From the NCBI GenBank assembly GCA_937914945.1, contig CALGJF010000008.1, positions 1-64,000 of the forward strand: DNA of 64,000 nucleotides, given 5' to 3'. Origin of the DNA: an uncultured Bacteroidales bacterium (GTDB lineage: Bacteria; Bacteroidota; Bacteroidia; Bacteroidales; Bacteroidaceae). Both the position numbers and the translations under genes were made by a program. Shown in pieces: positions 8,170-17,882 of this stretch (the first letter of the stretch is position 1; each line of letters starts with the position of its first letter). Below the pieces are notes generated by a model. It did not search any database. It saw only the letters and a program-made list of their open reading frames with translations, and was not told the DNA's origin.

Positions 8170-10764
8170 CTATTGAACAACTTTCTTGCCATTCACAATG
8201 AACACGCCTTTGGTTACTTTCTGCACACGTCTGCCATAGAGGTCGTAAACATCTGCAGCGCCCTCGGCTGCGGGGAGTTCAACAATTCCTGTTGTTTCAT
8301 CACCAACATATTCTACCGTAATTTTGCCGTTCTCCTTATCCATAGCCACTGATGTAGTATAGTGTTCTATAGCCTTTACCGTGAAATCGGCATCGGTAAG
8401 AAAAGTTGTAGAGATAAAATTGTCACCATTGGCATATTCTACACCCTCGAAGATGATGCCGCCATTGTCGTTACCTGTAACCTCTACCAGATAATCTATG
8501 GTATATACATTGGGGTTCTCTATAAGATAGACTACCGAGCCGTGGTCGTCCCACCTCCAGTTACGTACTGCGGCTGCAGCTTCATTGGTAACGATACAGG
8601 CGAAATAGGTGGAAGCATCGCTGTAGCCGCCACCGGCGTGAATACCGAATGTTCCTTCGTAGTCGCCGCTGTTGGCGCGTATGCCGTCAAGTGCAGTTTT
8701 TGTCTCTGTAAATTTATAATCCCTGCCGCTTCGCGTTACATATGCATTTCTTGCAGGCTGGTACATATAGTACTTGCCGCCTTCCTGAAAGATCTGCCAA
8801 ACGACAGTTTCATCAAAAGGGTCAACCTCCTCTTTATATATATCAGCCACTGAAGCATTACCGGGGAGGTTGTTATAAGAGTGGTTGGTCATACCGCGCA
8901 GACTTATATACTCGCCGGTGATGCTGCTGTTATATGCCCAATAGCCTTCGCCACTCTTTGCTGAAACCTGATAGAGTTTATAGTTCTTCAACTCAGAGAG
9001 AGAGGATATAGGGGTGCAGGGGGCAGGGCCCATGGTGTATGTCACTGTGATGACGCGATCTTCAACGGTTATTTCGGCTCTGCATCCGTCAACTGCGATG
9101 GGAGTAAGTTGCTCTACCGAGAAGAACTGTGTAGCATATACCGTGCCGCCATCGGCTGTTTCTATGTTGGCATATACAACACCACCTTCTCCTTCAACAC
9201 CCACCACCTTTACGGTGTAAAGTTGCTCCTGCTGCATATCGCCCTTGATGCCTACCTGGCTGCCACGCATATACTCTGCGGGGATGGTATATGTGCCGTC
9301 GGCTGCAATGGCTGTGTAGGGAACATTTATCTCTATCCAGTTGGGGTTGCCGTTATCATCGAGTTGCTCAGCTGCATTTACGTTATAACCATACTTGAGG
9401 ATAAAGCCATACTGCACAAAGCCGGGAGCAGGAACATCCTTCACGGTCAAAGGCTCGGCATAATTGGTTGTGTAGCCTTGCAAAGCGTTTCCATCCGATG
9501 CCAGCACGATGTCGCCATTGAGCTGGGAAGCGTTCACTGCCACATTGTCGCCGTGCACATCGAGCATAACATCTATGTAACCGCCACCATCTGAAATGAT
9601 GGTGCTGCCTCCTGCGGGGTTGATACTATTCCAATCGACCTTGTAGCGCATACGATAGAAACCTGCAGGGGTACCTTCGGGTACTGTAAACTTTGGCACT
9701 CCGCCACCAATGGTGTTACCATTGCTTACAGTTGAGCCATCGCACTTGTACCAAGTGCCACCTATCTGCACTGCGCTGTAACTTACGACCTCGCTGCCTG
9801 CGGCAGGTATGCCATTGTCGTTCAGTGTGTACTCGAACTTGCCATCATTGTTCCAATCGACATACACATAGGCACTCATCCAAGTACCTGTATAGTTAAA
9901 TGTGGGCTGCACCTGAGCACCTGCTTTGGCCGAGAATACACTCAAAGCGGTATTATCGGTATATACCTTACCGGCTGTTGCCGATGAAGAGTAGCTTACA
10001 CCATCCGATGTGAGGCCTACGCTGTTGAGGCGGCGGTCGTTACGTGTGGATGCAGCATCCTTGTCATAGGTAAGAGCGTACTTGTCGGTGGTGAAACGCT
10101 TGTCGGGGTTGTTGTCTATAACGATTTCATCGAAATAGGCATACCAATCCTCGGTATCGGCGTGGGGCGAACGAACATCGGGAACGATAACCAATGAGTA
10201 GATATCGATACCGCTGGCAGCATTTTCCTCTTTAGAGTATGAGAAGCCTTTGAAGCTCACCACAACATCTTGCCAGCCCTCTTTGGGCTTGACATTAGAG
10301 GTTGTAACCGCCCAGAACTGCTCGTCCTCACCATCCTGCCAATTCCAACTCTCCTCTACTCTCTTGCCTAGTCCAATAACCATCATACGGCTATCGGCAG
10401 GTTTGTTCTTGAGATAGGCCATTATGTGGATGTACTGGAGTTGCTTGGTCATACGGATGGGCTCTTTAAGGTCGATGCGCACACCAAATGTGTTACTGCC
10501 GTAACGGCTGCGACGCAGCTTCACAACATTTTCTGTTGCATTGGGAGCTACACCCATCACCTCGTCGACTTCGGTATCGGGGTTGGCTGCAACTGCAGCA
10601 TCAAAGTCTATTACAGGAGTTTCGGCACGGAAAGGACTTTCCGCCCAAGAGTCGTAAACGCTTATAGATTTATAATCTTCGCTATCGAATGTTATCGTGG
10701 TCTGTGCCTGCGCGGTGAGCCCGAAAAACACCAACGCAGCAGAAAGGATGATATTCTTTTTCAT
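8170..10764 (-). CDS. Secreted GEVED-domain protein with T9SS-type C-terminal tail
   Basis: The 864-residue protein has a signal peptide ending at AQAQ. An N-terminal beta-sandwich-like region (about 25-230) is followed by a GEVED-like segment with VDWNNDGKFEYTLN (about 300-315) and PEGTPAGFYRMRYKVDWN (about 365-380). A C-terminal half of unknown type follows. The last 27 residues (VYDLYGRRV...KGVFIVNGKKVV) match the short Por-secretion-like sorting tail of Bacteroidetes, so export through the T9SS or an equivalent route is likely. It starts 33 nt after the GH29 gene in the same direction and is probably the last gene of the CotH-GH29 operon. It may bind glycan or protein; no catalytic domain is recognised. 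Confidence 0.7.
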   Translation of the reverse strand: MKKNIILSAALVFFGLTAQAQTTITFDSEDYKSISVYDSWAESPFRAETPVIDFDAAVAANPDTEVDEVMGVAPNATENVVKLRRSRYGSNTFGVRIDLKEPIRMTKQLQYIHIMAYLKNKPADSRMMVIGLGKRVEESWNWQDGEDEQFWAVTTSNVKPKEGWQDVVVSFKGFSYSKEENAASGIDIYSLVIVPDVRSPHADTEDWYAYFDEIVIDNNPDKRFTTDKYALTYDKDAASTRNDRRLNSVGLTSDGVSYSSSATAGKVYTDNTALSVFSAKAGAQVQPTFNYTGTWMSAYVYVDWNNDGKFEYTLNDNGIPAAGSEVVSYSAVQIGGTWYKCDGSTVSNGNTIGGGVPKFTVPEGTPAGFYRMRYKVDWNSINPAGGSTIISDGGGYIDVMLDVHGDNVAVNASQLNGDIVLASDGNALQGYTTNYAEPLTVKDVPAPGFVQYGFILKYGYNVNAAEQLDDNGNPNWIEINVPYTAIAADGTYTIPAEYMRGSQVGIKGDMQQEQLYTVKVVGVEGEGGVVYANIETADGGTVYATQFFSVEQLTPIAVDGCRAEITVEDRVITVTYTMGPAPCTPISSLSELKNYKLYQVSAKSGEGYWAYNSSITGEYISLRGMTNHSYNNLPGNASVADIYKEEVDPFDETVVWQIFQEGGKYYMYQPARNAYVTRSGRDYKFTETKTALDGIRANSGDYEGTFGIHAGGGYSDASTYFACIVTNEAAAAVRNWRWDDHGSVVYLIENPNVYTIDYLVEVTGNDNGGIIFEGVEYANGDNFISTTFLTDADFTVKAIEHYTTSVAMDKENGKITVEYVGDETTGIVELPAAEGAADVYDLYGRRVQKVTKGVFIVNGKKVVQ

Positions 10765-10797
10765 AATTTTCTGTTTTATAAGTAGTGTTGATGTCTG

Positions 10798-12312
10798 TTA
10801 GTAAACATTTAGGTTAGAGAGCAATGGGCACGCACGGCTGTCGAGAATGGTGATGCGCAACTGCTTTGCATTGTAGCCGTTGCCATAGCTGCTGCTTGTG
10901 CTGCCGTTAAGCGGTATTATGCGTTTGTAACCAATGGTAGTGGTCTGCATATTGGGGCAAAGTTCAACCCAGGTGGAACCATCCTCGGTGTACTCTATCT
11001 TGAAGTCCTTAACGCGCTGGCCCAGCTTGATGGGCTCCTGCATCACAAGGTAGCGGATTGTCTGCGGTGTATCCCAAGTGAGGGTGATTATTGCATCAAG
11101 GTCGCCATCGTTGGTGCCCCAATATGTCTCCTTGTCGCCATCGGTAAGGTTGTCCTTCTCATACTTGCCACCTGTGCGTGTATCGCTCACCTCAATGGTT
11201 GCCAGCTTGGCAAGGTCGGTGGCCTGGGTACTCTCGTCGAGCCCATATACGGGCACTGCAAGACGTTCGTGGAGCATCTTACCCAACTTCTTCAACTCGT
11301 TCACGGTGTTTGTAGGAAGCACGCCATACTCGTCGGGAGGGCAGTTAAGAATGAGAGTGGCATTGCGGCCCACGGTTTCCAGGTACATCTGGAACAGGCG
11401 CTCGGCACTTTTCATTGTTTCGCCTCTGTGCCAGAACCAACCGTTGTTGGTAGCCTTGGCATCACTCTCGCCGGGGTTCCAGATCCAACCGTTTATATCG
11501 CCCTCTTCGCGTACAACGGTTTCGGACATATAGTCGGTCATAGCCCAGTCGGTTTCACCGGCATAGCCCGACTCGTTACCAATCCAGCGGGCCTCGCCAC
11601 CTACACCCCACATTACGCAGTTGGGGGCTATGCGGTGCACGCGGGCACGCAGGTTGGGCACGTCGTAGTAGATTTCGGCATCGATTGAGCGGGAACCACC
11701 CTCACCGCCATAATAACCGTCGCCACCACGTGCACCATCGAACCACATCTCAAACTGGTCTGCTCCAAACTCGGCAAGTTCCTCACATTGTTTCAGGAAA
11801 ACTTCGGAAACATAGGTATCCTTGCCATAGTGGGCCGAGTTACGGTCCCAGGGGGAGATGTAGAAACCATACTTCATATTGTGTTTTTGGCTTGCTTCGG
11901 CAAACAACTTGGGAATGTTTGCAGTGCGGCCATTCTCGTTACCTGCATTCTTTATGCTATGCTCGGTTGTTGCGGTGGGCCACAAGCAAAAACCGTCGTG
12001 GTGCTTCACAACGGCAATACCGCCATTCATACCGGCAGCTTTCACCGATGTTACCCACTGCTCGGGGTTGGGGAATGCCAAAGGAGCATACTTCGACTCG
12101 TCTTCGTTACCGAAGCCCCACTCCAAGCCGGTGAATGTGTTCATACCATAGTGGAAGAATGCATAAAACTCTGTTTCGTTCCACAAAATCTGCCTTTCGT
12201 GCGGTACCGGATGACAAGGCGCGGGCGCATTGTCCGGGTTGGGCAGCTCATAGTTCTGGGCAAACCCCAGCGCCGGTATAAGCAAACCGACAAGTAATAT
12301 TCTGATTTTCAT
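10798..12312 (-). CDS. GH29 alpha-L-fucosidase with C-terminal discoidin-like domain
   Basis: The 504-residue secreted enzyme has a signal peptide (MKIRILLVGLLIPALGFAQ). The GH29 barrel covers about residues 35-350, with KHHDGFCLWPT near 103-113 and the nucleophile Asp 192 in QFEMWFDGARG. Residues about 370-504 form a discoidin/F5-8C-like beta-sandwich (LTDGDKETYWGTN...LTWDTPQTIRYLVMQEPI...FKIEYTEDGSTW) that could bind carbohydrate. GH29 enzymes hydrolyse alpha-L-fucosides; the linkage preference cannot be read here. The gene sits between the CotH protein gene (upstream) and the GEVED protein gene. The final residues are not a T9SS tail, so it may stay periplasmic. Confidence 0.9.
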   Translation of the reverse strand: MKIRILLVGLLIPALGFAQNYELPNPDNAPAPCHPVPHERQILWNETEFYAFFHYGMNTFTGLEWGFGNEDESKYAPLAFPNPEQWVTSVKAAGMNGGIAVVKHHDGFCLWPTATTEHSIKNAGNENGRTANIPKLFAEASQKHNMKYGFYISPWDRNSAHYGKDTYVSEVFLKQCEELAEFGADQFEMWFDGARGGDGYYGGEGGSRSIDAEIYYDVPNLRARVHRIAPNCVMWGVGGEARWIGNESGYAGETDWAMTDYMSETVVREEGDINGWIWNPGESDAKATNNGWFWHRGETMKSAERLFQMYLETVGRNATLILNCPPDEYGVLPTNTVNELKKLGKMLHERLAVPVYGLDESTQATDLAKLATIEVSDTRTGGKYEKDNLTDGDKETYWGTNDGDLDAIITLTWDTPQTIRYLVMQEPIKLGQRVKDFKIEYTEDGSTWVELCPNMQTTTIGYKRIIPLNGSTSSSYGNGYNAKQLRITILDSRACPLLSNLNVY

Positions 12313-12433
12313 AAGTTAGTTTTTAAGGTTTCTATTTTCTATCATAAATATCATTTGGTATAGTATACAAATTCATATAAAAATTTATATGAAATATATT
12401 TCAATCTTTTTTCAAAAAAGTTCTACATACAGC
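12313..12433 (-). other. AT-rich intercistronic region with small hairpins between the CotH and GH29 genes
   Basis: It holds a perfect 10-bp stem (12372-12381 with 12384-12393, TTCATATAAA/TTTATATGAA) and a smaller CTTTTTT/AAAAAAG dyad near 12406-12420. Both are too AT-rich to be confident terminators. No promoter consensus is visible before the GH29 start, so transcription probably continues from the CotH gene. Confidence 0.4.
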
Positions 12434-15400
12434 CTATCGTACAACCACCTTTGAACCAAGTACCATGTAAATACCTGCAGGCACACTCACATGTGTTGTA
12501 CCCTCGGGCACATTCAGGCTGCGTACCAAGCGACCATCAACACCGTAAACATTTACATGCTGCGCTGCGAGCGAAGCTATGGTTATACAGCCATCGCCAC
12601 CCCATGCCGATGCAGTAGGTGCTGTAACATCGTATATATTGGTAGAAACACCGAAGGTAGCTGCAACATCGCTCAAACGAAGTTCGTCGGTAGCCTCATC
12701 AACAGCAAGCGCATTTGATATTGAAATTACGCGAGCCTCCTCGGGAACCACATCGTAGCAGTTGAGTGTGAGATTTACCACAGCATCATCACCATCGTTG
12801 GCAAACATTGAATCGCTATTCGAATATATGATAAGACGATAGGTGGTCATATCGCGCTGCGAGAGGCTCACTTTGTGGTCGGTGAGCGAACCGCCGGCCA
12901 CTGCATCGAATATGAACACGCCATCGGGAACTGTTATATCAACCTGCATGGCCTTGTAGTTCTCATTATCGTAGCATGTGAGGTGCAGTGGCAGTTCATA
13001 ATCCTCGTTTATTGTAAGTTCAAAATTATTGATATGCAACTCGCCTATCGCCGGTGTGGTATTATAATAATCCATGGCAGAGAGCGGGTCGGCATCAGCT
13101 GCAGCGGCCTCTATTCCAAGAATATCATCGTCGGTTATAAGACCGTCGCCGTTGATATCGGCCTTTGAGTATGTGAACGACGAGTGGGTATTGTAATTCT
13201 TGTAGGCCGTTGTAATGGCAACATCGTGTACCGTTACATAGTTGCTGCGATTGACATCGCCTGCAAGAGGGAAGATGAACTCGTCGAGGTTATACTCGGT
13301 GAGATTATTATATAGATAATCGGCACGATAGCCCAACCAGCGTTTCATGCTCTCTTTTATCTCGGCATAATCGTCGCCATCGCCCCAAATTGTGGCATTG
13401 TTCACAAACGACGGCTTGGCAAAATTGTAGTAACAATCAAGGTAATCCATGAGCTCTTCTATGGAGTTGTTATCCAGGAACTCTTTCCATACTTTATAAT
13501 AGTACTTTTGCACCGTGGTATTGCCCATCATTGACAAGAACATCTTGTAACCGGGTTCATCATACATACTATAACTGAATATCGATGCTGTATAGTCCGA
13601 TGTGCAATAGTTTCTGGTGCTCTCGTATCCGAACGCCCAATCGAAATCCCACAGAGGACCGAATTTTATTTCACTTTCGGGGTTCTCAAGTTCCTCTTTG
13701 AAGATAAATGTACTCTTGGGGTGCCCTATTTCCTGATTGTTTACAAGGTCGTTGGTGAGCATGAATCGTGCAAAAGCATCGTAGTCAAGAATACCATCGA
13801 GCGACGCTCCATGATACACTGCAGAATCAAGCGCATTGTAATCGGCCTGAATAAGCGTTTTGCGTGCCGATGCCGCCGAATAGGTATATTCGGTGAGGTC
13901 GGGCTCTTTAATATTCACAGGCATCGAGAAATATTCCGATTTGAACTTGTAAACCTCATCGTAATAGGTGTCGAGCTCAAGCAAATAGCCGACAGCCTCA
14001 TCAACATCAACGCTGTTGTTGGACATGCTCACATGCTCTGTGAACATATAGCTACCCTTATAAATACCATTCATATATAACTCCACAGGAATTATATGGT
14101 TGGTGTATTCCGCACCGGCCATCTGCCCTATCTTCATGGCAGCGGCATTTGCCATCATAGAGCCTTCTTGAGCATTGGCAAGCAACACCCAGCTCTTTCC
14201 CTTTGTGAGACCAAAGGGTTTTACTTTTTCGGCAAATTTCAAACGGTAGGGTTTCTTGCTATAGGACCAGGTGGTGTTTCCACGGCCTTTTATCTGTACG
14301 GAATCTTCAAAATTATCATACATACCATAGCCAGTGATACGGAAATTGGCATTCAGGTAATACTCTTTGCTGGTAACCGAAAGACCTCCCTCAATATCAA
14401 TGTCTATGCGGGGAACAGATGTTGCATTGTCTGCAAGCCACTCTATCTCCACATTATAGTTCTTGCCAAAGGGAGTGCGTGTAACCTCTTTGCTTACCTC
14501 AACATCGGGATATTGCACGTTATATACACGCATTTCGGCCAGCGCCATGTGATTCTTTGAATATTCACCCACAGTTTGCACTATTTTCAAATATGAATAT
14601 GTGCCACCAAGTGATATTGCCGGCGATGTATATTCCTGTCCATAGCCACCTGTCGGCATGCCGTCAGCACTGCTTGTCAGAGTACGCACAAGGGCCCAAT
14701 CGCTACCATCGTTACTTGCATAAATCTCCAATGCCAGCGGGTTATATCCCGATTGAGGGCGACATTGGTAATAGAGTTTTATATTATCAACAGCAGTAGG
14801 CAATGCCACTGTGATATATGCATCGACATAGAGGGTCGCGTCGTTGGCACTGCCCCAGGTAGAGTGATAGATAGTAGAGGAATTGCCATCGAGAAGGCTT
14901 GCTACACCCTCAGATTCAAGTGTTGAGGGCTTATTGGTACTCAACATATCGGCAGTAAGAGCTATTTCTGTTACAGTAGGCTCCGCATCGGGGTTATTCG
15001 TAACATTGGCCACGCTCACTCTGTTATATCCAGGATAGGTAACCGTATATGTAGTGGGAGAGGCAAAGCTGCGTCGTGTAACCTTGGACTCCTGCTGCTC
15101 ATTACCAACGTAGACAACTGCCTTGTCGTCGCTCAATTGGAAACTCGGTGTGAGCCATTTTCCTATGGAGTTCAACGACAAATATATATTATCCCGAATA
15201 GTGTCGGCAATGACATCGACATTAAGGTTAGGATTAAATTTATTATTGAACTTGAACGATGTAAATTCGGGGAAAGAGGGGGCTATGGCAGAGATACTGT
15301 CATATTCCTGAGCTGTGTAATATATCACTTCGCTGTCTTTAAGCGGCAGACAGAGGTAATCGCCCTCTGTATAGTAGCCATCATCAAGGTCCTTTACGGC

Positions 15401-17590
15401 GTATGCATCCACACCGCCATCGCTCAAATATACATAAACAGCCTCGCCCGCTGCTATGGTATTGTCGTTCACCTCGGGTGCCGACAATGTTATTTCCGTT
15501 GGCGCAAAGGTTCCGTTGTTACGACCATAAAGCACAACGGAGAACATCTGCATGGCGGTGGGGAATTTAATATCTATATATACATTACCCACGGGGTTCA
15601 TTGTTCCATTCTCCCAAATGGAATGCCAAAAGGTTGAATAATCGCCATCACAGATTGCCGACATTGGACCTTCGCTCAACTCCTGCGAATTAGTAGAGAA
15701 AGCATCTTCGTTCAAAGATATGGGGTTGCCCTCTCCATCGAAAACCTCAATCTCGCCAAGGCTCACCATGGGATATCCCTGATATAATCGCGAGTCGTTA
15801 CTTGCATTGAATGTTATGCGTATGCCCGCTGTACTGCGGTTGAGAGTGATAATATCGGTGTTCCACACATAACCTCCATAGCCGGCAAGAATACCCGGCA
15901 GGCCGTCGGCCGCGCCATAGCTTATGGGGAGGGTACGATAACTTATTTTAGTTGAATAGAAACGATTTATCTCCACCTCGTACTGTTCATACAATGTTAC
16001 AAACTGCTGTGCCGTATATAGATCGGTTTTATCTTTTGCAGTTGCGATATTGGTTGCAAGAGACTCCAAAATAGTACGGGAACTCACGGGATATGTATCT
16101 GTTACATAAGGATATGAACTAAACTCCGAGGTTGAGAGCAAGGTTGCCACAAGGGTTTCATAATAGCTCAATTTACTTGCAACATATTTTATGGTGGCCG
16201 CACTTAAAGCATCGTATGCAGCATTAATCTGTTCCATGGTAGGGGTGGCATCGGCAGCCATATACCCCTCGGCAGCCTCCACAGCGGCATTAAGCTCCTC
16301 TATTATGTTATCGGCACATGTTCCATCAAAATCACCATATAGCGCAAGATAATCTTCGGCTGCACGCACTGCGGGAGAGAGGCTCACATTTGCCACCTGC
16401 GACATTGTTATAACAGCAGCAGCTATGGTTTCGGCAGACAGGTCGGCTTTGTAAATGGTCCAGTTAAAACCAACAGGCAGAGAGAAACCGGCATCGTAAT
16501 TTCCATTTTCAAGTGCCTCCTTCTTATCGGGTGCAAAGGTTTTTGTCTTTGAGGATACATTGTCGCGCATATCGGCACCAATATAAAGAAGGTCGGTTAC
16601 AGCGCCTGTAACATCGCCTGATGTAACATCGTATGTACTTGTGTAACTTATTTCAAAATCGCCCGAAGGCAAGGGTACTATATTTACCAAAGCAGCCTCG
16701 CTTATTAAAGTTGTGCTATATTGCCAACCATTCTTTCCGTTATAGTCGTTACCGCTTTCTTTAAGGAACAAACCGGAATAAGGCCAATAAACCATATATT
16801 TACCGTTACCGACAGAAAGGAACTGAACGGCATTGGCAAATGACGCATCAAACGTACCTTTTTCGGCCGATGTCAGGTAAACCGGGCCACTGCCTGTAAA
16901 GGTAGAGCCCGTAGATGTTGTGAACGATGTTACGGTATTTGTTTTCATAACAAACAACTGCCCCTCTTGCGCAATTTCACTTGCGGTTGTAACAAGCTCA
17001 CCAAGTTTAAATTCATTGCCAATGTCAGAGGGCTCATAATCGGTTCCAAGCGTAACGGCAACCTTGATTGGCGCATTTTTGGGCTCATCCACACGAGTAC
17101 CCCATTCCACTTGGAACGATGATACGGAAGTGGCAAGTTCAAGTTCTATGTAATGATAATCGGTTACAACATTGTAGCTACCCCACATCGAATGAAAATA
17201 TGTAGTATAATCGCCATCGGACAGGGCTGCAAGGCCGCCACCATCGGTACTGCCCCAATAGAGGGAGTTATGATCGGCATTCGACGATGCATAATAGTTC
17301 ACTTTGTTACCATTGCCATCGTACACGGCAAGCTCCGAAAGAGCAAAACAATAGTTATTGCCATTGGGTTGCTCGTGGCTTTCCGTATCGAGTACTATAA
17401 GACGCAGACGCTGTGTATTGTAACCAATATTATACACGGGCGATGTAAACTTATACAACGTACCACCGGTTACAGATGTAGTAACACCAGGCAAACCGGT
17501 CATGCCGTTGAGCAACACCGACCAATTCTGCGCACTCACCCCCATAAAGGAAAGCAGCAACAAGGTCGCAAGAATTAAATTCTTCTTCAT
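12434..17590 (-). CDS. Giant secreted CotH-kinase family protein with discoidin-like, dockerin-like and cohesin-like domains
   Basis: The 1718-residue protein has a signal peptide (MKKNLILATLLLLSFMGVSAQ). Three discoidin-like segments recur, each with a L(S/C/L)DG(D/N)xxTxxHSxW motif near residues 120, 640 and 920. A helical FIVAR-like stretch lies around 400-480. The CotH kinase domain spans about 1065-1430, with QIKGRGNTTWSYSKKPYR near 1100 and FGPLWDFDWAFG near 1310. Dockerin-like calcium repeats follow (GDVNRSNYVTVHDV, ADINGDGLITDDDI, about 1445-1495), then a cohesin-like beta domain (about 1510-1640) and a sorting tail ending GIYMVLGSKVVVR. CotH proteins phosphorylate secreted proteins in Bacillus; whether this homologue is active is unproven. 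It heads the CotH-GH29-GEVED operon. Confidence 0.85.
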   Translation of the reverse strand: MKKNLILATLLLLSFMGVSAQNWSVLLNGMTGLPGVTTSVTGGTLYKFTSPVYNIGYNTQRLRLIVLDTESHEQPNGNNYCFALSELAVYDGNGNKVNYYASSNADHNSLYWGSTDGGGLAALSDGDYTTYFHSMWGSYNVVTDYHYIELELATSVSSFQVEWGTRVDEPKNAPIKVAVTLGTDYEPSDIGNEFKLGELVTTASEIAQEGQLFVMKTNTVTSFTTSTGSTFTGSGPVYLTSAEKGTFDASFANAVQFLSVGNGKYMVYWPYSGLFLKESGNDYNGKNGWQYSTTLISEAALVNIVPLPSGDFEISYTSTYDVTSGDVTGAVTDLLYIGADMRDNVSSKTKTFAPDKKEALENGNYDAGFSLPVGFNWTIYKADLSAETIAAAVITMSQVANVSLSPAVRAAEDYLALYGDFDGTCADNIIEELNAAVEAAEGYMAADATPTMEQINAAYDALSAATIKYVASKLSYYETLVATLLSTSEFSSYPYVTDTYPVSSRTILESLATNIATAKDKTDLYTAQQFVTLYEQYEVEINRFYSTKISYRTLPISYGAADGLPGILAGYGGYVWNTDIITLNRSTAGIRITFNASNDSRLYQGYPMVSLGEIEVFDGEGNPISLNEDAFSTNSQELSEGPMSAICDGDYSTFWHSIWENGTMNPVGNVYIDIKFPTAMQMFSVVLYGRNNGTFAPTEITLSAPEVNDNTIAAGEAVYVYLSDGGVDAYAVKDLDDGYYTEGDYLCLPLKDSEVIYYTAQEYDSISAIAPSFPEFTSFKFNNKFNPNLNVDVIADTIRDNIYLSLNSIGKWLTPSFQLSDDKAVVYVGNEQQESKVTRRSFASPTTYTVTYPGYNRVSVANVTNNPDAEPTVTEIALTADMLSTNKPSTLESEGVASLLDGNSSTIYHSTWGSANDATLYVDAYITVALPTAVDNIKLYYQCRPQSGYNPLALEIYASNDGSDWALVRTLTSSADGMPTGGYGQEYTSPAISLGGTYSYLKIVQTVGEYSKNHMALAEMRVYNVQYPDVEVSKEVTRTPFGKNYNVEIEWLADNATSVPRIDIDIEGGLSVTSKEYYLNANFRITGYGMYDNFEDSVQIKGRGNTTWSYSKKPYRLKFAEKVKPFGLTKGKSWVLLANAQEGSMMANAAAMKIGQMAGAEYTNHIIPVELYMNGIYKGSYMFTEHVSMSNNSVDVDEAVGYLLELDTYYDEVYKFKSEYFSMPVNIKEPDLTEYTYSAASARKTLIQADYNALDSAVYHGASLDGILDYDAFARFMLTNDLVNNQEIGHPKSTFIFKEELENPESEIKFGPLWDFDWAFGYESTRNYCTSDYTASIFSYSMYDEPGYKMFLSMMGNTTVQKYYYKVWKEFLDNNSIEELMDYLDCYYNFAKPSFVNNATIWGDGDDYAEIKESMKRWLGYRADYLYNNLTEYNLDEFIFPLAGDVNRSNYVTVHDVAITTAYKNYNTHSSFTYSKADINGDGLITDDDILGIEAAAADADPLSAMDYYNTTPAIGELHINNFELTINEDYELPLHLTCYDNENYKAMQVDITVPDGVFIFDAVAGGSLTDHKVSLSQRDMTTYRLIIYSNSDSMFANDGDDAVVNLTLNCYDVVPEEARVISISNALAVDEATDELRLSDVAATFGVSTNIYDVTAPTASAWGGDGCITIASLAAQHVNVYGVDGRLVRSLNVPEGTTHVSVPAGIYMVLGSKVVVR

Positions 17591-17651
17591 ATTTTTTAGA
17601 TTTAAGTTATTCTACTTTCAAACCCTTAGAACAGAGTATGTCATATTATTG

Positions 17652-17683
17652 CAAAGTAACTAAATATTAATATATATTTCAAA
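17652..17683 (-). promoter_or_regulatory. Candidate promoter of the CotH-GH29-GEVED operon
   Basis: Minus strand TTTG (17683-17680), 20 nt, then TTACTTTG (17659-17652). It resembles the Bacteroidetes consensus with a one-base shift in the TA step. It is about 60 nt before the ATG at 17590. The region 17684-17816 is AT-rich and shows nothing else. Confidence 0.4.
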
Positions 17684-17816
17684 AAAAATATATATAATTT
17701 TTATATATAGCACTAATTGACAAACAAAACGGCAGTTTATATAAACACGGGCAGTTTATGATATTATGCCAAATGCAAAATGGGGCACCTGCAAAATTGC
17801 CTTGTATCTATCTAAA

Positions 17817-17854
17817 TTTATTCCCCTCCAAATCGCGATTTGGAGGGGAATAAA
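17817..17854 (-). terminator. Terminator of the prenyltransferase-CPBP pair, perfect 38-bp palindrome
   Basis: Positions 17817-17835 are exactly complementary to 17836-17854 (core CCCCTCCAAATCG/CGATTTGGAGGGG), with no spacer at the axis. On the minus strand it follows the CPBP stop at 17883. Confidence 0.8.
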
Positions 17855-17882
17855 CATATTATTTCAATTTTGTATAAAAGAA

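Noticed and set aside
12372..12420. Terminator after the CotH gene
   Set aside because: The hairpins consist almost only of A and T and no promoter follows before GH29, so I list it only as an intercistronic structure.
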